Shown here one piece after another: positions 6,687-13,920 of a stretch of DNA of 18,415 nt (its first letter is position 1; each line of letters opens with the position of its first letter). The notes below the pieces were generated by a model. That model made no database searches. It worked only from the letters and a program-made list of their open reading frames with translations, and was not told where the DNA came from. Origin of the DNA: CAYJRR01 sp964372275 [NCBI: uncultured bacterium] (lineage in GTDB: Bacteria; CAYJRR01); NCBI GenBank assembly GCA_964372275.1, contig CAYJRR010000091.1, positions 1 to 18,415 on the forward strand, given 5' to 3'. Both the position numbers and the translations under genes were made by a program.

Positions 6687-7820
6687 TTAGGGACGAACCG
6701 GCTCGCCACGGGCGTTCGGCCTCGGACCTTCGCCAGCGCAGGTCCCATCCCTCCTCCGGCGGATCGCCCGCTCGATGCGCTCCGCCCCGAACTCGTTCCG
6801 GGCGTGGAGGGCATTGCATCCCCGACAGGTCACACGCAGGTTGGATGGCTCGGAACCTCCTCCCTTGGCGACCGGGACGATGTGGTCGATTTCCAGCCGG
6901 TAACGTGAGCCACACCGACGGCCGTTGGCCCGCGTCCAGGAACATCGTCCCCCATCCCGGTTCCACACCTCCCGCCGCACCGCGGCCGGGATCGTTCCCC
7001 GCGTGCCCGGTTTCGGATCCGCCCGGGGGCGTGGCGCGACCGCACGCGTGGGCTCCCCGTGCCGCTTCTCGTCTTGAGCCAGGATCGCCCGGAGCCCGGC
7101 GAGCAGGAACGGCTCGAGCGAGCGCCGGTCCGGGACCTTGTGGCTCATGACGTCCATGACCTTCTCGAGCGCCTCTCGGAACTCGGTGCTCACGGTGAGC
7201 GTGATTCGGAACTGTGTCGCCGAAACCGGCTCGACGGAGTCGCGTGCCGGAGCCGCGCAGGGCGGTGGATCGATCGGGGAAGCCGGTTGCGGCGGCGTGA
7301 TGAGTGTCTCCTGCGCGGCGGTCGGCGGTGGAGCCGACCGCATCGCTGGATGCTTCCGCACCTTCGCTGGCGAAAGTAGGCGGATCCGGTCTTCCGGTAC
7401 GGGCACGGCCTCCGGGCTCCTTACGGCCGCGACCAGCCGCTCGACCTCCTGTTTCGACCTCTTGGATGCGGCGTCGAAGAGCTCGCGGGCATTGTCCGGG
7501 GTGAGGACCGGTTCGAGCAGCGTAAGCGTCGTCATCCACAGTCGCCCGTCACGGAGATAGTCAGCCGCGAAGGGGAAGCGCTGGAGGATGGCGGCCGCGT
7601 GGGTGCGGCGATCGGTGGGGCCCTCCGGGAGACCGAGCGCCTCCCTGCAATAGACCCACAGGCTCGAGTATCCGAGTGCCTCATGCATTTTCCGCCGCTC
7701 GAACTCCGCGAGGTGGAGCAGAAAGTCGACCTTGACTCGGCACTCGCTCCCCAAGAGCTCGCGCAGGCGACCGTCGAAGTGCTGCGGATCCATCGCGGGA
7801 ATCGACATGGGAACCTCCAT
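6687..7820 (-). CDS. HNH endonuclease family protein with DUF222-like N-terminal region
   Basis: 377 residues. The C-terminal HNH/beta-beta-alpha metal nuclease domain is complete: VWNRDGGRCSW (C293), RRCGSR (C303), LEIDHIVPVAKGG (H313), SNLRVTCRGCN (N327, C332, C335) and H339 downstream. Two CX2C-like pairs suggest a structural zinc. The N-terminal ~135 residues (HLAEFERRKMHEALGYSSLW, then AAAILQRFPFAADYLRDG) are helical and typical of multicopy bacterial HNH proteins related to DUF222/13E12-type repeats. A proline-rich linker (~162-195) joins them. These proteins are often dispersed and of unsettled function. Two starts are possible: the ATG at 7820 (GGAG 3 nt upstream) or the ATG at 7808, which has an ideal GGAGG 5 nt before it. 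The second may be the true start. Confidence 0.88.
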   Translation of the reverse strand: MEVPMSIPAMDPQHFDGRLRELLGSECRVKVDFLLHLAEFERRKMHEALGYSSLWVYCREALGLPEGPTDRRTHAAAILQRFPFAADYLRDGRLWMTTLTLLEPVLTPDNARELFDAASKRSKQEVERLVAAVRSPEAVPVPEDRIRLLSPAKVRKHPAMRSAPPPTAAQETLITPPQPASPIDPPPCAAPARDSVEPVSATQFRITLTVSTEFREALEKVMDVMSHKVPDRRSLEPFLLAGLRAILAQDEKRHGEPTRAVAPRPRADPKPGTRGTIPAAVRREVWNRDGGRCSWTRANGRRCGSRYRLEIDHIVPVAKGGGSEPSNLRVTCRGCNALHARNEFGAERIERAIRRRRDGTCAGEGPRPNARGEPVRP

Positions 7821-8498
7821 GCTCTCCGGATAGCACGTGGTTCAGGGACGCCGCACGAGGCCCACGGTAGCGCGTGTCATTCGCAAAGCTCTCGCGGACG
7901 TGTGTCCCTGTGTTGCAGACGTCCACGGGAGCGCGGGTCGCGTTCCAGGAGGTGGTTTCAGAGCCACCGGCGTCGCGTCGCTCGCAGCGTGGAAGAATCA
8001 TGTCAACAATAATCGTAAATTAAACTATCGAATTAATCGCTGGGTGCGCACCGCCGCAGCACTTCTCCTGGCGAAAGTCGGGTTGCGCTTCTCACGGGAC
8101 GCCGCACCGTAAGCGCCTGGGCGTGTCGATTCCCCCTAACCAGCCCGTGGCGAGCAACACTGCGAAGCTGCCTACCGGGTCGGCGCCCCGAAGGTACATC
8201 CGCCAAGTCGCGAAGGGAGCCGTCCGCCGCGGCCGCAGGGGCAATGCCGGTGGATGTACGAGAGGGATCGAGGTGCAAGCGGGCGGCGACCGCCACGACA
8301 CCGATCCGAGGGATCCGACTCGCGGCATCACCGGATGATCACCTGAGCATCGCCCGCGTCCCGCGCTACGGCGGATGCGGTCTCGTTCGAAGAGGCGATG
8401 CCGTTCGAGAGGAGCCTCGCCTGGTACCGACGGGGATTCGCTCGGATCCGCCTGGGCAGGTTGCGAAGCGCACCAAAGCCGGTCAAAGTCGCGGGCCC
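7821..8498. other. Divergent intergenic region without a supported gene
   Basis: 678 bp between the HNH gene and the M16 peptidase gene, which point away from each other, so it should hold both promoters. Small open frames occur on both strands, but their translations are Arg/Ala/Pro-rich with no recognisable motif, and I do not call them. The contents I can point to are the AT-rich island at 7995-8040 and a 12-bp direct repeat GGGACGCCGCAC at 7845-7856 and 8096-8107, one copy on each side of that island. The frame of the M16 gene stays open back to 8244 but shows no protein-like sequence before its chosen start. Confidence 0.6.
7995..8040. promoter_or_regulatory. AT-rich island, probable promoter or protein-binding region
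   Basis: About 46 bp with only around a quarter G+C, in a window near two thirds G+C. It includes TAATCG, AAATTAAAC and GAATTAATCG stretches. On the minus strand a perfect TTGACA (-35 consensus) occurs at 8006-8001, facing the HNH gene, but no good -10 follows at 16-18 nt. Plus-strand TAAACT is only a 4 of 6 match to a -10 box. Promoter or nucleoid-protein binding is therefore likely from composition and position, but the exact elements are unresolved. Confidence 0.4.
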
Positions 8499-9788
8499 AT
8501 GCCTCGCGCCCGTGTGCGTGCCCGGCGGGGGCGCCTCCCGAACGGGCTGCGCCTCGTCGCCGTCGAGATGCCGAACGTCCACTCGGTGAGCCTGGTCGCC
8601 TACGTGCGCGCGGGCAGCCGCTACGAAGAGGCGGACCGCAGCGGCGTCGGCCACTTTCTCGAGCACATGTTCTTCCGCGGCACCGGGCGCTATCCGTCGA
8701 CGCACGCGCTGGCGCACCGGATCGAGAGCTTGGGGGCGACCTTCAACGCCACCACCACCCGCGACATGGCCTACTACTACACCGAGGTCGCGCCGCGGCA
8801 TCTGGAAGCGGGGGTGGAGGTGCTCGGCCAGATGTTCCGGCATCCGCTCTTCCCCGACGTGGAGATCGAACGCAAGGTGATCCTCGAGGAGATGAGCGAG
8901 GACTACAACGAAGACGGGGTGCTGATCGATCCCGACTCGATCGCCAAGGGGCGGCTATGGCCGCGACATCCGCTGGGGATGCCGATCATCGGCCGGAGGC
9001 GCGTCGTGCAGCGGATGCGCCGCGACGACTTGATCGCCCACCATCGCCGGCTCTACCGCGCGCGGAACATGATTCTCACCGCCGCCGGGAACGTCGACCT
9101 CGGCGAGCTGCTGGTGCATGCGCGGCGGCACCTGGGAGCGCTCCCGTCCGGGAACGGCGCGGCGGCGACGCGGCCGCCGCGCTTCGGTCGCGGCGGGCTC
9201 CACGTCGTCGACAACCCCGACAGCCAGCTCGCGGTCGACCTGGTCTTCCCCGCCTTCCCGGAGGGGACCGAAGACTGGAAGGCGGCGGTGCTGCTGCGCC
9301 GGATCCTCGACGACGGGATCTCCTCGCGTCTGCATCGCGCCGTCGTCGACCGCGGGGGGCTCGCCTACGGCTGCGAGGCGATCCTCGACGGATTCCACGA
9401 CACGGGCACGTTCGAGTTCGAGTGCTCGCTCGCGCCGGAGAAGCTGCCGAAGCTGGTCGACACGCTGGTGGCGATCCTCTCGGACCTGGCCCGGACCGGT
9501 CCGGAGCCGGACGAGCTTGCCAAGGTGAAGGAGCGCTACGCCTGCGACCTCGAGTTCTCGCAGGACAGCGTCGGTGAGATGGCCGGCTGGCACGGCGGCG
9601 TCGAGCTCTACCGCGCCTGGGAGCCGTTCGAGACGGCGCTCGACCGCGTGCGGCGCGTCTCGGTCGACGACGTCCGCCGCATCGCCCGCCGTCTCTTCGC
9701 CCCCGACCGTGCCCACCTGGTGGTGGTGGGCGAGCCCTCCCGGAAGGACCTCGCGCGCGCGGCCAACGCCCTGGACCGCCTCACGTGA
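8499..9788 (+). CDS. M16 family zinc metallopeptidase (processing peptidase-like)
   Basis: 429 residues from the ATG at 8499. The inverted zinc motif HFLEH (H52, E55, H56) is followed about 75 residues later by the third ligand in ILEEMSE (about E131). NATTTRDMAYYY between them is the usual substrate-strand segment. The second half holds the inactive M16 domain, including the substrate-binding GISSRLHRAVVDRGGLAYG pattern. Such proteins form clam-shell chambers that degrade or trim peptides, and single-unit bacterial members usually dimerise. No signal peptide is seen, so it is probably cytoplasmic. The frame is open back to 8244, but homology-like sequence begins only at RLPNGLRLVAVEMP, so the nearest ATG was chosen. 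It lacks an obvious ribosome-binding site. The zinc finger-ureohydrolase gene starts 15 nt downstream. Confidence 0.93.
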   Translation: MPRARVRARRGRLPNGLRLVAVEMPNVHSVSLVAYVRAGSRYEEADRSGVGHFLEHMFFRGTGRYPSTHALAHRIESLGATFNATTTRDMAYYYTEVAPRHLEAGVEVLGQMFRHPLFPDVEIERKVILEEMSEDYNEDGVLIDPDSIAKGRLWPRHPLGMPIIGRRRVVQRMRRDDLIAHHRRLYRARNMILTAAGNVDLGELLVHARRHLGALPSGNGAAATRPPRFGRGGLHVVDNPDSQLAVDLVFPAFPEGTEDWKAAVLLRRILDDGISSRLHRAVVDRGGLAYGCEAILDGFHDTGTFEFECSLAPEKLPKLVDTLVAILSDLARTGPEPDELAKVKERYACDLEFSQDSVGEMAGWHGGVELYRAWEPFETALDRVRRVSVDDVRRIARRLFAPDRAHLVVVGEPSRKDLARAANALDRLT

Positions 9789-9803
9789 TAGAACCGCCGA
9801 ACG

Positions 9804-10946
9804 ATGCGTAACCGGTGCGCATTCTGCGGCGCGGAAGAGCTCTCGGGGCGGCGCTTCATCTCCACCCGGTCGACGGCGATCTGCGAGAACTGCGTCCGCG
9901 ACGCGGCGGAGACGTTGGACGGCGAGCGTACGGCCGGGGCTGCGCAGACGCCGGAGCGCGCGCATCCGGCCGACGCTCCGGTGGCCGGACCGCCGGCGTT
10001 CGTTCCGCTCTCCGGCCGGGCCATGCCGCGCTTCGCCGGCATCTCCACCTTCTTCCGCCTTCCGGTATGGGAGGAGGTGCGCGGCGCCGACGTGGCGATC
10101 CTCGGGATCCCGTTCGACGGCGGCACCACCTACCGGCCGGGGGCGCGCTTCGGTCCCCGCGAGATCCGGTCGGCGAGCTGCCTCGGCCGCGGATTCCAGA
10201 CGGGGACCGGGGTCGACATCTTCCGGGGGTTGAAGATCTGCGACGCGGGGGACGTCCTCGCCATCCCGACCGACCTGCCGCGGACGCTCCGCAACGTCGA
10301 GGCCCGGATCGGTGAGATCGCCGACCGCGGGGCGATCCCCCTCTCGGTCGGCGGCGATCACACCGTGACGTTGCCGGTGCTTCGCGCGCTGGCGAAGCGC
10401 CACGACCGGAAGCTCGCGATCCTCCACTTCGACGCCCACCTCGACACCTACCCGCCGGCCTGGGACGTCGACTTCCACCACGGCACGACCTTCCGCCACG
10501 TCGTCGAGGAGCGGCTCGCCGATCCCGAGAAGGTGATCCAGGTCGGCATCCGCGGGCCGCTCGCGGGCGAGGACGATCTCGACTTCGCGCGCCGCCACGG
10601 ATTCGAGGTGATCACGATCGACGACGTCCGGGAGATGGGCGCGCGCGCCATTGCGCAACGGGTGCAGCGACTGCGCGGCTCGCCGGTCTACGTCAGCTTC
10701 GACATCGACGGCATCGACCCCGGGTACGCGCCGGGAACCGGGACCCCCGTTCCCGGAGGCCTGACCCCCTACGAGTGTCAGGTGATCCTGCGGGGCCTCG
10801 CCGGCCTCGAACTGGTCGGATTCGACGTCGTCGAGGTCAGCCCGCACGCCGATCCGACGGGCGTCACGCCGCTGGTCGCCGCCTCGATGATGCAGGAGTG
10901 GCTGGGGGCCCTGGCGAGCTTGCCGGCGCGTCGCCGCCCCAAGTAG
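9804..10946 (+). CDS. speB: Ureohydrolase (agmatinase family) with N-terminal ClpX-type C4 zinc finger
   Basis: 380 residues. Residues ~78-370 are a complete arginase-fold ureohydrolase. [17 protein letters not shown] is typical of agmatinases; the Mn ligands are H186 (GGDH), D210/H212/D214 (DAHLD) and D300/D302 (SFDIDGIDP). HHGTTF and the DVVEVSP motif are also present. Agmatinase splits agmatine to putrescine and urea; related guanidino substrates cannot be excluded. Residues 1-35 are unexpected: C5-X2-C8-X18-C27-X2-C30, reading CAFCGAEE and ICENCVRD. This matches the zinc-binding domain of ClpX in both spacing and sequence (CxFCG, ICxECV). A ~40-residue Ala/Pro linker joins the parts. A start at M74 (10023) would give a normal-length agmatinase, but the finger is in frame and well preserved. 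The gene lies 15 nt after the M16 gene and 11 nt before the M20 gene. Confidence 0.92.
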   Translation: MRNRCAFCGAEELSGRRFISTRSTAICENCVRDAAETLDGERTAGAAQTPERAHPADAPVAGPPAFVPLSGRAMPRFAGISTFFRLPVWEEVRGADVAILGIPFDGGTTYRPGARFGPREIRSASCLGRGFQTGTGVDIFRGLKICDAGDVLAIPTDLPRTLRNVEARIGEIADRGAIPLSVGGDHTVTLPVLRALAKRHDRKLAILHFDAHLDTYPPAWDVDFHHGTTFRHVVEERLADPEKVIQVGIRGPLAGEDDLDFARRHGFEVITIDDVREMGARAIAQRVQRLRGSPVYVSFDIDGIDPGYAPGTGTPVPGGLTPYECQVILRGLAGLELVGFDVVEVSPHADPTGVTPLVAASMMQEWLGALASLPARRRPK

Positions 10947-10957
10947 ATTCTCGCCCC

Positions 10958-12493
10958 ATGTCGAAGACCGAACGCGCGCTCGCCCACTTCGCCCGGTATC
11001 GCGACACCTACCTCGAGGAGCTCAAGGAGCTGGTCCGGATCCCGAGCTGCTCCTTCCCGGGCTTCGACCCGGCGGAGGTGCGGCGGTCGGCGGAGGCGAC
11101 GGCGGCTCTCTTGCGCCGCCGCGGCTTCGCCGACGTCCGGCTGCTCGAGATCGAGGGGGCGCACCCCTACGTCTTCGGGCAGGTGATCCGCGATCCGTCG
11201 GCCCCCACGCTGCTGCTGTACGCCCATCACGACGTCCAGCCCCCGGGCGAGGACGAGAAGTGGGAGTCGCCGGCCTACCAGCCGACCGAGCGCGGCGGCC
11301 GTCTCTTCGCGCGCGGCGCGGCCGACGACAAGGCGGGAATCTCGGTGCACGCCTGCGCCGTGGACGCCTGGCTGCGCGGCGCCGGCGAGATCCCGGTCAA
11401 CGTCAAGATCGTGGTGGAAGGGGAGGAGGAGATCGGTTCGACCCACCTCTCCCAATTCCTTCGTCGATACCGCGCGCTGCTCGACGCCGACGCCATCGTC
11501 CTCACCGACACCGGCAACTTCGACACCGGCCTTCCGTCGATCACCACCGCGCTTCGCGGGCTGGTTTCGGTCGACGTCGAGGTGCGCGCCGTTCGCCAGG
11601 CGCTCCATTCCGGGATGTGGGGCGGCCCCGTTCCCGACGCGGCGATGGCGCTGGCGAAGATCCTCTCCTCGCTGGTGAACGACGACGGCTCGATCGCCAT
11701 TCCCGGGATCCACAAGAAGGTGAAGGCCCTCACCGCGTCCGAACGGAAGTCGATCGCGTCGCTGCCGATCACCACCGCGGAGTTCCGCCGGCAGGCGGGG
11801 CTCCTTCCGAAGACCAGGCTCCTCGGCGGCAAGCGCCACCCGATGGAGATGAACTGGCGCCAACCATCGCTGGCGGTGAACGCGATCCAGGCCTCTTCGC
11901 GGAAGGACGCGCGCAACATCCTGGTCGACACGGCGTGGGCGCGGGTCGGCGTGCGTCTCGTCCCCGACATGGATCCGGAGGAGGTCGCGTCGAAGCTCGA
12001 GGCGGCGATTCGCAAGGCGGCGCCGTGGGGGGTCGAGGTGAAGGTCGAGCGCGAGGCGGCCGCGGGGCCGTGGTACACCTCGCCCGACCATCCCGCCTTC
12101 CAGGCCGCCTTTCGCGCGCTGGAGAAGGGATACGGCCGCAAGGCGATCGCCATGGGCTGCGGCGGGTCGATCCCGTTCGTCGAGCCGTTCGCCCGCGAGC
12201 TGGGCGGGGTGCCGGCGCTTCTGATCGGCGTCGAGGACCCCTACACCAACGCGCACTCCGAGAACGAATCGCTCTGCCTCTCCGACTGGGAGAAGGCGAT
12301 CAAGTCGGCGATCCACCTCTACGAGGAGCTGGCCAGGACGCTGGCCGAGCCCGCCGTGGCGGCCGCGCCGAATGCGGCGAGCGCACGTCAGCGGCGCGTC
12401 CCGTCGGCGGCGCCGACCGGTCGCGCGCGGGCCGCGCGCCCGGTCGCGAGGCGCGATGTCTCCCGCCGGCGCCAGGCGGCTCGCCGCGGATGA
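10958..12493 (+). CDS. M20 family dipeptidase / metallopeptidase
   Basis: 511 residues. A two-zinc M20 peptidase with all expected residues: H90 and catalytic D92 in YAHHDVQP, D123 in GAADDKAG, general base E157 and ligand E158 in [10 protein letters not shown]184 in VLTDTG, the dimerisation-domain H217 in LHSGMWGG, and H433 in NAHSENESL. The closest described group is the broad-specificity dipeptidase/carboxypeptidase set that cleaves dipeptides and beta-Ala dipeptides. The catalytic fold ends near residue 460. The last ~45 residues are an Arg/Ala/Pro tail with no visible domain, overlapping the start of the HD gene. The ATG at 10958 is chosen because similarity begins at once ([13 protein letters not shown]). 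The frame is open upstream, but inside the ureohydrolase gene. No strong ribosome-binding site is seen, so coupling to the preceding stop is likely. Confidence 0.93.
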   Translation: MSKTERALAHFARYRDTYLEELKELVRIPSCSFPGFDPAEVRRSAEATAALLRRRGFADVRLLEIEGAHPYVFGQVIRDPSAPTLLLYAHHDVQPPGEDEKWESPAYQPTERGGRLFARGAADDKAGISVHACAVDAWLRGAGEIPVNVKIVVEGEEEIGSTHLSQFLRRYRALLDADAIVLTDTGNFDTGLPSITTALRGLVSVDVEVRAVRQALHSGMWGGPVPDAAMALAKILSSLVNDDGSIAIPGIHKKVKALTASERKSIASLPITTAEFRRQAGLLPKTRLLGGKRHPMEMNWRQPSLAVNAIQASSRKDARNILVDTAWARVGVRLVPDMDPEEVASKLEAAIRKAAPWGVEVKVEREAAAGPWYTSPDHPAFQAAFRALEKGYGRKAIAMGCGGSIPFVEPFARELGGVPALLIGVEDPYTNAHSENESLCLSDWEKAIKSAIHLYEELARTLAEPAVAAAPNAASARQRRVPSAAPTGRARAARPVARRDVSRRRQAARRG

Positions 12494-13115
12494 ACGCCGG
12501 GTCGGAACGGAGCGACGCGCCGTGAGCCCGGTTCGCCGGATCGAACAGGCGGCGGCCGCGCTGGAGCCGGCGTCGGCGCGCGATCTGGTGATGCGGGCGC
12601 TGGAGGTGGCGCGCGCCGCGCACGCCGGGCAGACGCGGGACGAAGGGAGCGACTACCTGGAGCACCCGGCGCGGGTGGCGCTGATCCTCCTCGAAGAGCG
12701 CGGCGTGCGCGATCCGGTGGAGCTCGCCGCGGCGCTCTGCCACGACGTGCTGGAGGACAGTCCGATGGCCGCCGGGGAGCTGGGCCGGCGCACCGATCCG
12801 AAGGTCGGCGAGATCGTCGCCGCCCTCACCAAGGATCCGATCGCCTCCGACCTAACCGGCGAAGCGCGGGTGGCGGCGAAAACGGCGCGCGACAACCGCT
12901 ACTACCATCACATCGCCACCTCGGAGCTCGCCGTGCGCCGGATCAAGTGCGCCGACCGGCTCGACAACCTCCGCGGCGTCCACAAGAGCCCCGAGCCCGG
13001 CAAACCGGGTCGATACGCCGCCGAAACCCGGGATCATCTCCTCCCGATCGCCAAGGCGACCGACGAGGCGCTCGCCGCCGAGCTCGAGAAGCTCGTCGCG
13101 CGTCTCGCGCCGTAG
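12456..13115 (+). CDS. Single-domain RelA/SpoT-type HD hydrolase (candidate small alarmone hydrolase)
   Basis: 219 residues from the ATG at 12456. It matches the hydrolase half of RelA/SpoT enzymes: [19 protein letters not shown] (H70), LCHDVLEDS (H96/D97, E100/D101), then [12 protein letters not shown] (D167, N171). These are the Mn-binding and (p)ppGpp 3'-pyrophosphohydrolase residues. No synthetase, TGS or ACT domain follows, so it resembles Mesh1-type small alarmone hydrolases; a different nucleotide substrate is possible. The start is uncertain. The ATG at 12456 has GAGG 4 nt upstream and overlaps the M20 gene by 38 nt, while a GTG at 12522, preceded by GGAACGGAG, would give a 197-residue protein starting after the M20 stop. 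The gene ends 2 bp from the converging neighbour. Confidence 0.85.
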   Translation: MSPAGARRLAADERRVGTERRAVSPVRRIEQAAAALEPASARDLVMRALEVARAAHAGQTRDEGSDYLEHPARVALILLEERGVRDPVELAAALCHDVLEDSPMAAGELGRRTDPKVGEIVAALTKDPIASDLTGEARVAAKTARDNRYYHHIATSELAVRRIKCADRLDNLRGVHKSPEPGKPGRYAAETRDHLLPIAKATDEALAAELEKLVARLAP

Positions 13116-13129
13116 CGTCAGCGCGGCGC
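13107..13129. other. Hairpin spanning two converging stop codons
   Basis: GCGCCG (13107-13112) pairs perfectly with CGGCGC (13124-13129) around an 11-nt loop that contains both the TAG of the HD gene and, on the other strand, the TGA of the secreted-protein gene. It would form in both transcripts. No T-run follows on either side, so it is not a classical terminator, and GC-rich chance pairing is possible. Confidence 0.3.
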
Positions 13130-13774
13130 TCCGCCTCCCAGCAAGGAAGAAGGTCCCACGGACGGCTGCCGTCCACCGGATCGGGTGTTCTGCTCCCGGC
13201 CGACGTTGGATCCGACCGCCAGCATGCCGCCGGGCGCCGATTCGGCGCGGAGGCCGTTGACACGAAAGACCGAGCCGAGCCCGTCGTCTCGCGGCGACAT
13301 CGTCCCACGAACCCACACCGGCCCGGTCTCGTGGGCGTGGTGAAGCAGACCGATCCGCTCGGGTCCCTGGAGAACGATCACCCGGTCCCGCGGCAGTTTC
13401 AGGACCGGGAGGTGGATCCTGTCCGCATCCCCGAGTCGAACGGGAACGGTCCCGATCTCTCCGTAGAGCCCGACCTCCTCCGAGGTCATCACGAAGACGT
13501 CACGGCCGGCGACCCGGCGGACCGAGCCCTGGACTGCGACGGTGGTTCCCGGGTAGGTGGAGATCCATTCGGCCGCGTGTCCGGGTCCACGCAGTTCGTA
13601 TCGGCGGCCGCCGATCTCGATCGCCGGAATCACTTCGCACTCGCCGCTCACGCAGGGCCCGATCAAGACCCGCGACGTTCCGATCTTCGTGCCGGGCGCC
13701 GGCTCGTGCGCGAACGCGGCCGGCGCGTACAAGGAAAGAACCGAGACCCACGCGATGCGACGATGACCCGGCAT
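13118..13774 (-). CDS. Secreted protein of unknown function with OB-like strand pattern
   Basis: 218 residues. A Sec signal peptide is evident: basic GHRR, hydrophobic IAWVSVLSLYAPA, then a cleavage-like AFA before HEP (after about residue 22). Near the mature N-terminus a Cys pair, C41 and C46 (PCVSGEC), could form a disulfide. Two segments share a V-x-V-x-G pattern followed by VFxM/VFRV strands (~75-95 and ~152-175), reminiscent of OB-fold or BOF-type periplasmic domains. I do not recognise a family. The C-terminal ~30 residues are Gly/Ser-rich. A strong GGGGAGG lies 5 nt before the ATG, so the start is well supported. It follows the TPM pair by 141 nt and ends tail to tail with the HD gene. 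Confidence 0.75.
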   Translation of the reverse strand: MPGHRRIAWVSVLSLYAPAAFAHEPAPGTKIGTSRVLIGPCVSGECEVIPAIEIGGRRYELRGPGHAAEWISTYPGTTVAVQGSVRRVAGRDVFVMTSEEVGLYGEIGTVPVRLGDADRIHLPVLKLPRDRVIVLQGPERIGLLHHAHETGPVWVRGTMSPRDDGLGSVFRVNGLRAESAPGGMLAVGSNVGREQNTRSGGRQPSVGPSSLLGGGAPR

Positions 13775-13900
13775 GGCGACCTCCCCGAATGACGAACCTC
13801 AACCCCTTTCAAGCACCGGACGTGCCATCGGGAAACCGCAATGGAGACGGATGCTTGGCTGCCGCGCTCGGGGCGTGGGACATGGGCGTCCGGAGCCGAC

Positions 13901-13920
13901 GGTAGCCGGCGGGGGCTACC
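13901..13920 (-). terminator. Hairpin across the stop codon of the TPM gene (possible weak terminator)
   Basis: On the minus strand GGTAGCC and GGCTACC form a perfect 7-bp stem with a CCCGCC loop. The 5' arm includes the TAG stop of the upstream TPM gene. No T-run follows, so it may act as a transcript-stabilising 3' structure or with Rho rather than as an intrinsic terminator. It separates the TPM genes from the secreted-protein gene. Confidence 0.35.

Noticed and set aside
5924-6814. 296-codon minus-strand frame across the four-helix protein gene
   Set aside because: Arg/Ser-rich shadow, whereas the other frame encodes clean hydrophobic helices.
6687-7820. HNH protein as part of an anti-phage defence system or homing element
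   Set aside because: No neighbouring helicase, reverse transcriptase, methylase or intron was seen; the flanking genes are metabolic or membrane proteins.
8244-8498. N-terminal extension of the M16 peptidase frame
   Set aside because: Low-complexity translation with no signal peptide or conserved motif; similarity starts a few residues after the ATG at 8499.
7821-8498. CRISPR array, tRNA or structured RNA in the large intergenic region
   Set aside because: No regularly spaced repeats, cloverleaf or strong extended hairpin could be found; only one 12-bp direct repeat pair.
8955-10847. 630-codon minus-strand frame opposite the M16 and ureohydrolase genes
   Set aside because: High-GC antisense artefact: the translation is charged, motif-free and spans the two real genes and their junction.
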